From contig JAGBVU010000005.1 in assembly GCA_017630155.1 (NCBI GenBank), positions 80,342-144,341 of the forward strand: a DNA stretch of 64,000 nt, in the 5' to 3' direction. Below the pieces are notes generated by a model. That model saw only the letters and a program-made list of their open reading frames with translations. It ran no database searches and was not told where the DNA came from. Position numbers and translations under genes: made by a program. Shown piece by piece: positions 1-8,053 of this stretch (position 1 is the first letter of the stretch; every line of letters begins with the position of its first letter). The stretch is from Bacteroidales bacterium. Lineage in GTDB: Bacteria; Bacteroidota; Bacteroidia; Bacteroidales; UBA932.

Positions 1-218
1 TCTTTGATCTTGATGGCAACCTTCTTCGACTGCTCCTTGATGATCTGTTCTTTGCCGAACTCTTTCGCTACGAGGTCAAATGCCTCTGCTGAGATTTTGG
101 CATTGGGACTAGCTTCCACTTCAAATCCCTTCTTTGTCAAGAAATCAACAAGGGTACCCATTCCGATGTTGAAATCCTTTACTACTTTACTGATTCTGAT
201 ATTTTCTTTTCCCGTCAT
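1..218 (-). CDS. infB: Translation initiation factor IF-2, N-terminal part (cut by window edge)
   Basis: Reading on the minus strand from the ATG at 218, the protein begins MTGKENIRISKVVKDFNIGM and continues for about 72 residues to the window edge. This is the IF-2 N-terminal (IF2_N) fold typical of Bacteroidota IF-2. The full protein delivers initiator tRNA-fMet to the 30S subunit, but the GTPase domain lies outside the window. It follows nusA with a 27-base gap in the classic rimP-nusA-infB order, so the three are probably co-transcribed. The assignment rests on N-terminal sequence plus synteny. Confidence 0.9.
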   Translation of the reverse strand, partial: MTGKENIRISKVVKDFNIGMGTLVDFLTKKGFEVEASPNAKISAEAFDLVAKEFGKEQIIKEQSKKVAIKIK

Positions 219-245
219 TATTGTCCTCCCGATATTTAAATGTTA

Positions 246-1478
246 CTACTCTTCAAATTCTGCACGAAGTATCTTCTGTACTTCGATTACTGTTTCCTCC
301 TCAAGGTCAGCTCTCTTTACAAGCTCAGCCACAGGGAGAGCAAGTACACTCTTGGCGGTGTCGCAGCCGATACCTTTAAGGGCATCAATGATCCACTGGT
401 CGATCTCGTCAGAGAACTCTGCAAGCATTACATCCTCCTCATCTTCGTCAATCTCCCTGAATACATCTATTTCATAACCGGCAAGCTGACCTGCAAGTTT
501 GATGTTGCTACCACCTTTACCGATAGCCAGAGATACCTCTGAAGGTTTCAGATATACACCGATGCTCTTCTCCTCTTCGTTGATCTTGATAGATGAGATT
601 TTTGCAGGGCTGAGTGCTCTCTGGATAAGAAGCTGGGTGTTGGATGTCCAGTTGATGATGTCGATGTTCTCATTTCTGAGCTCACGTACGATGCCGTGGA
701 TGCGGGATCCTTTTACACCTACGCAAGCACCTACTGGGTCAATCCTCTCGTCATAAGACTCTACAGCCACTTTTGCCCTGTCACCAGGGATACGTACCAC
801 TTTCTTGATAGTGATAAGGCCGTCGTAGATCTCAGGAACCTCCTGCTCAAACAGTCTCTCAAGGAATGATGGTGCAGTACGTGATAGGGTGATGATGGGG
901 TTGTTGTTCCTCATCTCCACATTTGAGATAACAGCCTTGATAGTATCACCTTTTCTGAAGAAGTCAGAAGGGATCTGCTCAGTTTTAGGTAGGATTAGTT
1001 CGTTTCCTTCCTCATCCATAACCAATACCTCTTTTTTCCATACCTGATATACTTCACCGCTGAAGATGTCACCGATTTTGTCGCGGTATTTGTTATAGAG
1101 GTTGGCTTTCTCAATGTCCATAATTCTACCAGAAAGGTTCTGGCGAAGGTTAAGGATACCTCTGCGGCCGAAGTCTGCAAGTTTGATCTCTTCTGCAAAC
1201 TCTTCACCTACCTCGTAACTTGAATCCACTTTGTGCACATCCTCAAGAGAGATCTGTGTATTTGGATCCTCTACCTCTTCCACTACTGTTCTGTTTCTCC
1301 AGATCTCAAAGTCACCCTTGTCGATGTTGATGATGATGTCGAAATTGTCAGAACTGCCATACATTCTTGCTAACTGAGTGCGGAAAATGTCCTCCAGTAC
1401 ACTCATCATTGTGGGCCTGTCAATGTTTTTAAGCTCCTTGAATTCAGCAAATGTGCTGATTAGGTTCAAACCTTCCAT
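246..1478 (-). CDS. nusA: Transcription termination/antitermination factor NusA
   Basis: A 410-residue protein, usual length for Bacteroidota NusA. The N-terminal RNA-polymerase-binding domain starts MEGLNLISTFAEFKELKNID. An S1 domain follows at roughly residues 130-200 (GEVYQVWKKEVLVMDEEGNE), then two KH domains, with DPVGACVGVKGSRI marking KH1 and LAIGKGGSNIKLA marking KH2. A short helical C-terminal region follows. NusA binds RNA polymerase and nascent RNA and modulates pausing, termination and rRNA antitermination. The start lies 4 bases beyond the rimP stop and infB follows, so this is the conserved operon. Nothing in the sequence looks broken. Confidence 0.97.
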   Translation of the reverse strand: MEGLNLISTFAEFKELKNIDRPTMMSVLEDIFRTQLARMYGSSDNFDIIINIDKGDFEIWRNRTVVEEVEDPNTQISLEDVHKVDSSYEVGEEFAEEIKLADFGRRGILNLRQNLSGRIMDIEKANLYNKYRDKIGDIFSGEVYQVWKKEVLVMDEEGNELILPKTEQIPSDFFRKGDTIKAVISNVEMRNNNPIITLSRTAPSFLERLFEQEVPEIYDGLITIKKVVRIPGDRAKVAVESYDERIDPVGACVGVKGSRIHGIVRELRNENIDIINWTSNTQLLIQRALSPAKISSIKINEEEKSIGVYLKPSEVSLAIGKGGSNIKLAGQLAGYEIDVFREIDEDEEDVMLAEFSDEIDQWIIDALKGIGCDTAKSVLALPVAELVKRADLEEETVIEVQKILRAEFEE

Positions 1479-1482
1479 TTTG

Positions 1483-1734
1483 TTATTCTTCGTTAATGTT
1501 TTTCTCTTTTCCTGATGAACTTACCATAAGTGAGAAGTCCTCTTTATCCCTGTCAAGACCTGCCTCGATAAATCTGCTCAATTTGACACAGTCGTCAATG
1601 GTGACAGATCTGCCTGGTGCATCAAAGAATACTTTGATATTGTTGGCTTTGTTCACTTTTACCTCTACCAGCTCCAGCTGGTTGTCAATCATATACTGGG
1701 CTACAAGTCCTTCTATAACACTTTTTTCAATCAT
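1483..1734 (-). CDS. rimP: Ribosome maturation factor RimP, C-terminal domain missing
   Basis: I take the ATG at 1734 (MIEKSVIEGLVAQYMIDNQL) because it matches the usual RimP start; the frame is open further upstream to 1857, but that part is not RimP-like. The protein is 83 residues. The N-terminal domain is recognisable, including VTIDDCVKLSRFIE and the strand ending SLMVSSSG. Family members are about 150 residues, and the C-terminal SH3-like domain that follows this motif is absent. The stop is 4 bases from the nusA start, so no room remains for a frameshifted remainder. RimP assists 30S maturation. Whether a one-domain form works is unknown. Confidence 0.82.
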   Translation of the reverse strand: MIEKSVIEGLVAQYMIDNQLELVEVKVNKANNIKVFFDAPGRSVTIDDCVKLSRFIEAGLDRDKEDFSLMVSSSGKEKNINEE

Positions 1735-1763
1735 AGTAAATTTGATTTTGGGATAATAAATAA

Positions 1764-1779
1764 GGGGACTGCCGTCCCC
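1764..1779 (-). promoter_or_regulatory. Hairpin in the leader of rimP-nusA-infB
   Basis: GGGGAC TGCC GTCCCC forms a perfect 6-bp stem with a 4-base loop. It lies between the probable promoter at 1806-1813 and the rimP start at 1734, hence in the 5' untranslated leader. It has no T-run and is not a terminator. A regulatory or stabilising role is only a guess. Confidence 0.4.
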
Positions 1780-1805
1780 CGTATCCTCTTGTCCATTTTC
1801 AACCG

Positions 1806-1813
1806 CAAAAATA
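1806..1813 (-). promoter_or_regulatory. Probable -7 promoter box for rimP-nusA-infB
   Basis: On the minus strand this reads TATTTTTG, matching the Bacteroidota TAnnTTTG box. It lies about 70 bases upstream of the chosen rimP start, and this position supports the start at 1734. Confidence 0.5.
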
Positions 1814-1846
1814 AAGATTATTGTATTAATCACAAAAAAATCTGCG

Positions 1847-1854
1847 TATCTTCG
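1847..1854 (+). promoter_or_regulatory. Possible -7 box for lpxD
   Basis: TATCTTCG differs by one base from TAnnTTTG and lies 30 bases before the lpxD ATG, in the divergent interval shared with rimP. The match is weak. Confidence 0.35.
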
Positions 1855-1884
1855 CATAAATAAACCAAATAATTATAGTCGGTT

Positions 1885-2886
1885 ATGGAAATGACAGCAA
1901 GGGAGATAGCGGATTATCTGCACGGGGAGATAGTGGGGGATGAGAACGCGAAGGTCTCTTCAGTAGCAAAGATCGAGAGTGGAAAACCGGGTTCACTCTG
2001 CTTTTTGGCAAACCCAAAATACGAGCAGTATCTGTATACTTGTCAGGCAAGCATCATATTGATAAACAAAACATTTGAGCCCTCAGCAGAGGTCTCTGCC
2101 ACCCTTGTGAAGGTGGACAATGCTTATGATGCCATTGCATCGCTCCTTGATCTGCTCAATACTATGAAATCAAAAAACAGATGTGGAGGTTTAAAGAGAC
2201 TTTTCACCTTCTACAGCTCTGCTTTCACATCAAAGGTGGGGAGAGGTACATATGTGGGGAGCTATTCGTACATCGGCAAAAAGGCCAGAGTGGGGAAGAA
2301 GTGCTATATATACCCGCAGGTATACATCGGGGACGGAGTGGAGATAGGGGACAATGTGACCCTGTATCCTGGTGTCCGTATTTACAATGGCTGCAAGATA
2401 GGGAACAATTGTATAATCCACGCTAATGCTGTGATAGGCTCTGACGGTTTCGGATTTGTCCCCACTGCGGATGGTACATACAAGAAGATTCCACAGACAG
2501 GCATAGTGGTGATTGAGGATAATTGTGAAATAGGCGCAAATACTGTAATAGATAGGGCTACAATGGGTTCTACCGTCATCGGAAAGGGTGTCAAACTCGA
2601 CAATCTCATCCAGGTGGCCCACAATGTGGTGATAGGGGAGAATACTGTTATTGCAGCCCAGACAGGTATAGCTGGTTCTACCAAGCTCGGCAAAAATTGC
2701 ATAGTGGGGGGACAAGTGGGCTTTGCCGGTCACCTTACCATCGCAGACAAGTCAAGTATCGCGGCGCAGAGCGGTGTTTTGGGCAATATAAAGCAGGAGG
2801 GGAAAGCCTATATGGGTTCTCCGGCATTTGAATACAGGGATTACATAAAAGCATATGCTATTTTTAAGAATTCTCATAAAAAGTAG
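1885..2886 (+). CDS. lpxD: UDP-3-O-acylglucosamine N-acyltransferase LpxD
   Basis: A 333-residue protein that adds the amide-linked hydroxyacyl chain in the third step of lipid A synthesis, in the cytoplasm. The N-terminal uridine-binding domain covers about residues 1-100 ([20 protein letters not shown]). The rest is a left-handed beta-helix of hexapeptide repeats (for example [19 protein letters not shown]). The conserved catalytic histidine is in [14 protein letters not shown], at about residue 246. lpxC follows after 14 bases and then lpxA, the standard Bacteroidota lipid A cluster. Length and motifs are normal. Confidence 0.96.
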   Translation: MEMTAREIADYLHGEIVGDENAKVSSVAKIESGKPGSLCFLANPKYEQYLYTCQASIILINKTFEPSAEVSATLVKVDNAYDAIASLLDLLNTMKSKNRCGGLKRLFTFYSSAFTSKVGRGTYVGSYSYIGKKARVGKKCYIYPQVYIGDGVEIGDNVTLYPGVRIYNGCKIGNNCIIHANAVIGSDGFGFVPTADGTYKKIPQTGIVVIEDNCEIGANTVIDRATMGSTVIGKGVKLDNLIQVAHNVVIGENTVIAAQTGIAGSTKLGKNCIVGGQVGFAGHLTIADKSSIAAQSGVLGNIKQEGKAYMGSPAFEYRDYIKAYAIFKNSHKK

Positions 2887-2894
2887 TATATTTG
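2887..2894 (+). promoter_or_regulatory. -7 promoter box directly before lpxC
   Basis: TATATTTG matches TAnnTTTG exactly. It begins right after the lpxD stop and ends 6 bases before the lpxC ATG at 2901, so transcription from it would start at or next to the ATG. Confidence 0.55.
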
Positions 2895-2900
2895 CGAGTT

Positions 2901-3824
2901 ATGAAAGATTTGCAGAAGACACTAAAGAGAGAGTATAAGTTTGAAGGGAAAGGGTTGCATACGGGGCTTAAGGTAAATATGACCCTCGCCCCAGCCCCTG
3001 TCAATACAGGAATTGTATTTATCCGTACAGATATAGGCCCTGATGCCAAGGTGGAGGCTGTGGTTGATTATGTTACACAGACTCAGAGGGGAACTACACT
3101 TGAGAATGGGGAGGCAAAAGTTTCGACCATTGAACACATCCTCTCCACATTTGTGGGGTTGGGGGTGGATAATGCATATATCCTCCTTGATGCTCCTGAG
3201 GCCCCCATCATGGATGGAAGTGCAAAGCCTTTTGTTGAGGCAATATCCCCTGATGGACTCCTTGAACAGGATGCTCCGAGAAAATATTACGAGATAAAGG
3301 AGGAGATCGCTTTCAGGGATCAGGAGAGCGGCTCCGAGCTGATCCTCCTTCCTGGAGAGAGCTATGAGATAGATCTGACAGTTGATTATAACTCAAAAGT
3401 CCTCGGTGTGCAGAAGGCATATTACTCTGCAGAATCCACAGATTATGCATCCGAGGTGGCCCCTTGCAGAACATTCTGTTTCTTCCACGAGCTGGAATTC
3501 CTCTTCAGACATAATCTTATCAAGGGTGGTGACCTTGAAAATGCTATCGTGATAGCGGAGAATGAAGTTCCTCAGGATGAGCTTGATAAGATCTCATCTC
3601 TGCTTGGAGTCTCAAGTGTACAGAGGGTCTCGACAGGTTATCTTAACAATGTGGATTTGAGATTTGACAATGAGTGTGCCCGACACAAGCTTCTCGATGT
3701 GATGGGTGACTTTTCATTGATAGGATACAGATTGAAAGGCAAGGTTATTGCAGTAAAATCGGGACATAAGATAAATACACAAATGGCCCGAATAATTAGA
3801 GAAAAAGTGAAAAAGGAGAATTAG
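2901..3824 (+). CDS. lpxC: UDP-3-O-acyl-N-acetylglucosamine deacetylase LpxC, not fused to FabZ
   Basis: A zinc deacetylase that performs the committed step of lipid A synthesis. I choose the ATG at 2901; an upstream TTG lies inside the promoter box. The protein has 307 residues. The zinc-binding and catalytic residues are visible: STIEHILSTF (His near 79), HKLLDVMGDFSLIG (His and Asp), and the general-base region VKSGHKINTQM. In most Bacteroidota LpxC carries a C-terminal FabZ dehydratase domain, giving about 460 residues. Here the protein ends after the LpxC fold and lpxA starts 3 bases later, so FabZ is absent from this locus. Confidence 0.95.
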   Translation: MKDLQKTLKREYKFEGKGLHTGLKVNMTLAPAPVNTGIVFIRTDIGPDAKVEAVVDYVTQTQRGTTLENGEAKVSTIEHILSTFVGLGVDNAYILLDAPEAPIMDGSAKPFVEAISPDGLLEQDAPRKYYEIKEEIAFRDQESGSELILLPGESYEIDLTVDYNSKVLGVQKAYYSAESTDYASEVAPCRTFCFFHELEFLFRHNLIKGGDLENAIVIAENEVPQDELDKISSLLGVSSVQRVSTGYLNNVDLRFDNECARHKLLDVMGDFSLIGYRLKGKVIAVKSGHKINTQMARIIREKVKKEN

Positions 3825-3827
3825 GAT

Positions 3828-4631
3828 ATGATGGTAAAACAGTTTGCAACAGTTCATCCGAATGCCAAAATAGCGGCAAATGTGGAGATTTGCCCAGGTG
3901 CATATATTGCTGAGAATGTGGAAATAGGTGAGGGCTCATGGATAGGCCCAAACGCTGTAATCTTTGATTATGTGAAGCTGGGTAAGAACTGTAAGGTGTT
4001 CCCCGGAGCGGTAGTGGGCGCTATACCACAGGATTTGAAATTTGAAAATGAGGTCTCTTATGTGGAGATAGGTGACAATACTACCATCAGGGAGTGTGCC
4101 ACCATTAACAGAGGCACCAAAGCGAGCGGCAAAGGACTTACCAAGGTAGGGAACAATGTTCTCCTTATGTCATATACCCACGTGGCTCACGACTGCGAAC
4201 TTAAGGATAATGTAATCTTTACCAGTTATACTGGTGTGGCAGGTGAGACCCAGGTGGATGAATGGGCAATACTTGGTGGCGGCTCTATGGCCCACCAGTT
4301 CTCTCATATAGGTGCTCATGCAATGGTGGGTGGCGGTTCCCTTATCCACAAGGATGTTCCACCATATGCTCTTGCTGGGCGTGAACCCCTTGTGTATGCA
4401 GGTATAAATGTAGTGGGTCTGAGAAGGAGGGGATTCTCCAATGAACAGATAGAGACCATTAAGGATATCTATAGGGTTATATACTTTGATAAACTCAACC
4501 GTTCTGATGCTTGTGACAAAGTGGAGGCAACATTCCCACAAAGTGTGGAGAGGGATACAATCCTTAACTTTATCAGGGGCTCCAAGAGGGGTATTATCAA
4601 AGCTATGACGAGTGATGCTTCTGCCGAGTAG
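3828..4631 (+). CDS. lpxA: Acyl-ACP--UDP-N-acetylglucosamine O-acyltransferase LpxA
   Basis: A 267-residue trimeric left-handed beta-helix enzyme that transfers the first hydroxyacyl chain to UDP-GlcNAc. Hexapeptide repeats occupy about residues 1-190 (AKIAANVEICPGAYIAENVE). The catalytic histidine lies in THVAHDC, at about residue 121. The alpha-helical C-terminal domain (FSNEQIETIKDIYRVIY) follows. Length is typical. It is tightly packed behind lpxC, and its last codons overlap the next gene by about 17 bases, which suggests translational coupling. Confidence 0.96.
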   Translation: MMVKQFATVHPNAKIAANVEICPGAYIAENVEIGEGSWIGPNAVIFDYVKLGKNCKVFPGAVVGAIPQDLKFENEVSYVEIGDNTTIRECATINRGTKASGKGLTKVGNNVLLMSYTHVAHDCELKDNVIFTSYTGVAGETQVDEWAILGGGSMAHQFSHIGAHAMVGGGSLIHKDVPPYALAGREPLVYAGINVVGLRRRGFSNEQIETIKDIYRVIYFDKLNRSDACDKVEATFPQSVERDTILNFIRGSKRGIIKAMTSDASAE

Positions 4632-5274
4632 TGATAGTGCTGTTCTGCTGAGCACCGCCTATTTCCCCCCGATAGACTATTTTGTGGCTATCGCAAATGG
4701 TGGGGATGTGAGGCTGGAGCAATATGAGAACTATTGTAAGCAGAGTTATCGCAGCAGATGCAATATTTTTGCGTGTGACGGGGTGTTGTCTTTGACAATC
4801 CCCGTTGTTACATCCGGCAACAACACCCCAATCAGAGAAGTAAAGGTAGATTATACAAAAAAATGGCTTCAGCAACACACCAGGGCCTTGGTTTCGGCAT
4901 ATATGTCATCCCCATTCTTTGAATATTATCAGGATGATATTTTTGGCGTCCTGGAGAGTGGCGAGAAATATCTTTTTGACCTTAATTGCAAGCTGATGGA
5001 TCTCCTGATGGAGAATTTGGGACTCAACAGGGAGATCACCCTCACCGATGAATATATCCCAACACACCTTCTTCAGGATAATGTCCTGGATTACAGGGAG
5101 AGAATACACCCTAAAAAGGGGTCTCCTATTTTTACTGATGAGGTAAAACAAAAACCATACTATCAGGTATTCTCCCAAAAGTATGGTTTTGTATCGGGAC
5201 TTTCTGTACTTGATCTCCTTTTCAATGAGGGGCCACAGGCCTCCACTTTCCTTAGAATCGGCAACCGAAAGTAA
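4615..5274 (+). CDS. WbqC-like family protein
   Basis: About 219 residues. The start LLSTAYFPPIDYFVAIANGG and the body match the WbqC-like family (PF08889), found in polysaccharide or lipid A loci but without a settled biochemical role. I take the ATG at 4615, since an overlapping GTG at 4612 is less likely. It overlaps the lpxA 3' end and so is probably expressed with the lipid A genes. Its own 3' end overlaps the convergent FadL-type gene by about 23 bases. There is no signal peptide, so a cytoplasmic protein is likely. Confidence 0.75.
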   Translation: MLLPSSDSAVLLSTAYFPPIDYFVAIANGGDVRLEQYENYCKQSYRSRCNIFACDGVLSLTIPVVTSGNNTPIREVKVDYTKKWLQQHTRALVSAYMSSPFFEYYQDDIFGVLESGEKYLFDLNCKLMDLLMENLGLNREITLTDEYIPTHLLQDNVLDYRERIHPKKGSPIFTDEVKQKPYYQVFSQKYGFVSGLSVLDLLFNEGPQASTFLRIGNRK

Positions 5275-6826
5275 ACAGAAGTTTCCAGTTCATATATTTT
5301 GAGTTCACAAGTGTCTCGGGCAACCCCGGGATGTATTGTGTGTCGTACAGCTCGTAATCTTCAGAGCTCCAATTACATTGCTGGCGATATGCAAGATCCA
5401 TAAATATGTTTGATTTTGTGGTGAATCCTATACCTGCAGAGGCATAGTGGATGTCACCATCAAAATACTTTTCACTACTGTCGTAGTAATTGTATCCAAA
5501 TCTCAGTGAGAGCTGCTGGACAGGCTTGATCTCCATACCTGCCCTTACATTGTTGACCCTTTTGAAATTTGTCCGTATTGCACTGTTGGCTTTATTGTAG
5601 TACTCTACATCAGCGGGGTGCATAGAGTTGTCGGTCTTGAACTTGATGCTTCCGTAGTTTGTGTTTTCGTAGTCTACACTTATCAGTGCGACGCTTCCAA
5701 ATGTGTAGGCGACTCCAAGACCCCATCTTAATGGAGATGTGATGTCATATTGGAATGCATTAAGAGGTGACTCCTCATAGTAGTGCTCCTGGTACACCCT
5801 TGCATCCATTGTCTCGAAGTTTTCGTTTCTGAGTCTGGTCCAGGTAGGGGTGGAGATGGTGGCACCAAGTCTTAATCCAGCCACTGGTCTGTAGATTATT
5901 CCAGCTTTGATATTGAATCCTATGCCATTGGTGGACTCTCTGTATGTGTGTGTAAACTCTTCAAATTCGGTTTGGAAGTCGTCAGGGTTCTCCCCCTTCT
6001 CCGATAATTTCTGGAATTTGTCATACCACAGGGTCTGCATAGTGAAATTTATGCCGAAGTATAGCTTGTGCGATATGTTTCCTCCGAAGTTCAGGGTGAT
6101 GTCCTGTTTGTATCCTGTGGTCTCCTGCAGGTATGATTGGGTAAGGGGACCACCCAAAACTATAATGTCCTGACCATTTTCACTGAGGATATTCTCAGTG
6201 GCACCTACGTATGTGTAGTCATCGTAGATGGTCTCCACCAGTGCTGTGTTCCAGGCAAGAACCTCCTCCCAAAGGGCATTGGTGCCGTAGAATGGGTAGC
6301 TAGGATCGGAGGATGAGATGGTCATATCGTCGCAATAGATGTTGCTGTTGCTCATTGCAGCTGCCATACTCCCCAGTTTGCTGGTCAGGGTCTGTCTCCC
6401 CGATACGAAGGAGCGTGTGCTGTAGTTTGAGGTCTGGTTAGCCACGACACCCATATTGAAACTCACAAGGCCTGTATTCCTCCCTGTTTTGAATGAGGAT
6501 ACTCCACCTACGTTTGATAGGGTGAATCTGGTCCTGTCGGCCTTGGTATCACTCCCGAGATAGTGGCTTCTGTCCACTGCATTGGTGACAGCAGGGGTGA
6601 TGGTGAACTCATTGTAGAGGTAGACACCGGATGATGCGGGGTTGATGGTGATTGCCCCCATGTCCCCACCCAATGCGGTGAAGGCGTTACCCATTGCCAC
6701 TCCGCGGGCAGTCCCCTCATAGTCGTTGTTGGAGAACCTCAATGCGTCGTATATCGACTGACTGTGCCCCATGAATGGGATGAGGAGTCCCAGGATGGCT
6801 GTAAAATATATTCTTAGTGTTCTCAT
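5252..6826 (-). CDS. Outer-membrane transport protein, OmpP1/FadL/TodX family
   Basis: 524 residues with a signal peptide ending near GHSQ. The mature N-terminus (SIYDALRFSNNDYEGTARG, then GNAFTALGGDMGAITINPA) is the hallmark of FadL-type channels, in which this segment plugs the barrel. The remainder alternates amphipathic strands and ends in an aromatic residue (LLFTFGCRF), as outer-membrane barrels do. Family members take up hydrophobic compounds; the substrate here is unknown. It lies 11 bases downstream of the Tyr/Trp-rich lipoprotein gene on the same strand, so the two are probably co-transcribed. Confidence 0.85.
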   Translation of the reverse strand: MRTLRIYFTAILGLLIPFMGHSQSIYDALRFSNNDYEGTARGVAMGNAFTALGGDMGAITINPASSGVYLYNEFTITPAVTNAVDRSHYLGSDTKADRTRFTLSNVGGVSSFKTGRNTGLVSFNMGVVANQTSNYSTRSFVSGRQTLTSKLGSMAAAMSNSNIYCDDMTISSSDPSYPFYGTNALWEEVLAWNTALVETIYDDYTYVGATENILSENGQDIIVLGGPLTQSYLQETTGYKQDITLNFGGNISHKLYFGINFTMQTLWYDKFQKLSEKGENPDDFQTEFEEFTHTYRESTNGIGFNIKAGIIYRPVAGLRLGATISTPTWTRLRNENFETMDARVYQEHYYEESPLNAFQYDITSPLRWGLGVAYTFGSVALISVDYENTNYGSIKFKTDNSMHPADVEYYNKANSAIRTNFKRVNNVRAGMEIKPVQQLSLRFGYNYYDSSEKYFDGDIHYASAGIGFTTKSNIFMDLAYRQQCNWSSEDYELYDTQYIPGLPETLVNSKYMNWKLLFTFGCRF

Positions 6827-6837
6827 TGTTGCCTGTT

Positions 6838-7953
6838 TTATCTTCTTCCGCCTGTTCTGCTGGATCCGCCACCGGAGGTGTTGCCCGATGATCTGTATGA
6901 ACTGCCGCTATTGTATGAGCTGCTCCTGCCAGAGTAGCTGTTGTTGCGGTTTTGATTGTAGGTGCTGCGTGACGATTGCCCCTGGCTGCTCTGATATCTC
7001 TGGGTACTGCTGTTGCTGTAGCTGTTGGAGCTTCTTGTAGCGCCTTTCTGGGTCTGTGTGGCAGACTGTCTGTATTTGTCAGATGTGTTCCCCTGCTTGA
7101 CATCCTTTACACCCCTTCTCTGTGTTGAAGATGCAGTTGTCTGAGACCTGTTGTCTGTGTTGTTGCCCCTTACCTGGCTTATGCTCTGTTGAGCGGGTGC
7201 CCTGCGGACGCTCTCCCTATGGGAAGCTGGAGCCGCTGCAGGTGTGGCTCTGGCTATCTCCCTCCTTCCGTGGACTACATCCTTATGCCCAGCCCCTCCT
7301 GGTCCTGGAGCTATTGGAAGGTACATTGGGGGATACATAGGACCATACCAAGGGTCGTAATATGGTGGGTAGTAGCCCGCATAGTAGCCTGGGTAAAATC
7401 CCGGATAATACCAGGGGTCATACCATCCGCTGTAATAGTAGTAATGTGGTCCGTATCCATACCAGGGTGAGTACCATGGGTCATACCATCCCCAGTAGTA
7501 GCTCGGTGTGTGCCACCTGTAATAGCTTGGACTGTGGTGGTAATAGTATGGGTTCCATCCCCAGTCGTATCCGTATCCGAAATTGTATTCGAAGTTGATG
7601 GAGAATGTGCGGTCTGACCCCTCTTCAAATTTGTTGAAACGGTCCTCATATGTCTCCCCTTCGAGCAGTACTACATATGTCTTCTCCGGCTCAAGTGGGA
7701 TGGTGACATTGCGGGTCTCCCCCAGAACAATGGTATCAGCGGGTTCGCTGTATATTTTTGAAGCTTTGGTCTGGCTGGTGAGTTGGGCTATGTGGTTCTG
7801 CTCCGCTTCTGTGGCGGCCTTTATGGAGGCGTAGTCTGGATTGTAGTAAATCGCATCCTGTATGGTTCTGCTGTCGGTATATGAAGCAGTTGTTCCACAA
7901 GATGTTAGGATTAAGGAACTTAATAGGATTAGGCAAATGGAAATTTTTTTCAT
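6838..7953 (-). CDS. Lipoprotein with Tyr/Trp/Pro/Gly-rich centre and Ser/Arg-rich tail
   Basis: About 371 residues from the ATG at 7953 (MKKISICLILLSSLILTSCG); a second ATG at 7962 is possible. A lipobox (LTSC) predicts lipid attachment. A short N-terminal region (DTIVLGETRNVTIPLEPEKT) is followed by a segment of about 100 residues made of WYDPWY, YPGYY and PPYYDPWYG-like units. The last 130 residues are a low-complexity basic tail of Ser, Arg, Gln, Asn and Gly. I do not know its function. The composition suggests an unstructured surface or matrix protein. Its position before the FadL-type gene suggests an envelope role. Confidence 0.75.
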   Translation of the reverse strand: MKKISICLILLSSLILTSCGTTASYTDSRTIQDAIYYNPDYASIKAATEAEQNHIAQLTSQTKASKIYSEPADTIVLGETRNVTIPLEPEKTYVVLLEGETYEDRFNKFEEGSDRTFSINFEYNFGYGYDWGWNPYYYHHSPSYYRWHTPSYYWGWYDPWYSPWYGYGPHYYYYSGWYDPWYYPGFYPGYYAGYYPPYYDPWYGPMYPPMYLPIAPGPGGAGHKDVVHGRREIARATPAAAPASHRESVRRAPAQQSISQVRGNNTDNRSQTTASSTQRRGVKDVKQGNTSDKYRQSATQTQKGATRSSNSYSNSSTQRYQSSQGQSSRSTYNQNRNNSYSGRSSSYNSGSSYRSSGNTSGGGSSRTGGRR

Positions 7954-7983
7954 GACACACATCCTTTATTTATTATTTATTCG

Positions 7984-7991
7984 TACTTTTG
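7984..7991 (+). promoter_or_regulatory. Probable -7 box for proS
   Basis: TACTTTTG matches TAnnTTTG, 62 bases before the proS ATG. Confidence 0.5.
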
Positions 7992-8015
7992 CGTGCTAAT
8001 ACGCATAATACGATA

Positions 8016-8023
8016 CAAAAATA
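8016..8023 (-). promoter_or_regulatory. Probable -7 box for the Tyr/Trp-rich lipoprotein
   Basis: On the minus strand this reads TATTTTTG, about 60 bases upstream of the start at 7953. It forms a divergent pair with the proS box, and the two transcripts would overlap at their 5' ends. Confidence 0.45.
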
Positions 8024-8053
8024 ACAAAAAACATACCATTAAAAAAATTTACA

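Noticed and set aside
1735..1857. Upstream extension of rimP to 1857
   Set aside because: The 41 extra residues show no RimP similarity, and the probable promoter and leader hairpin lie inside them.
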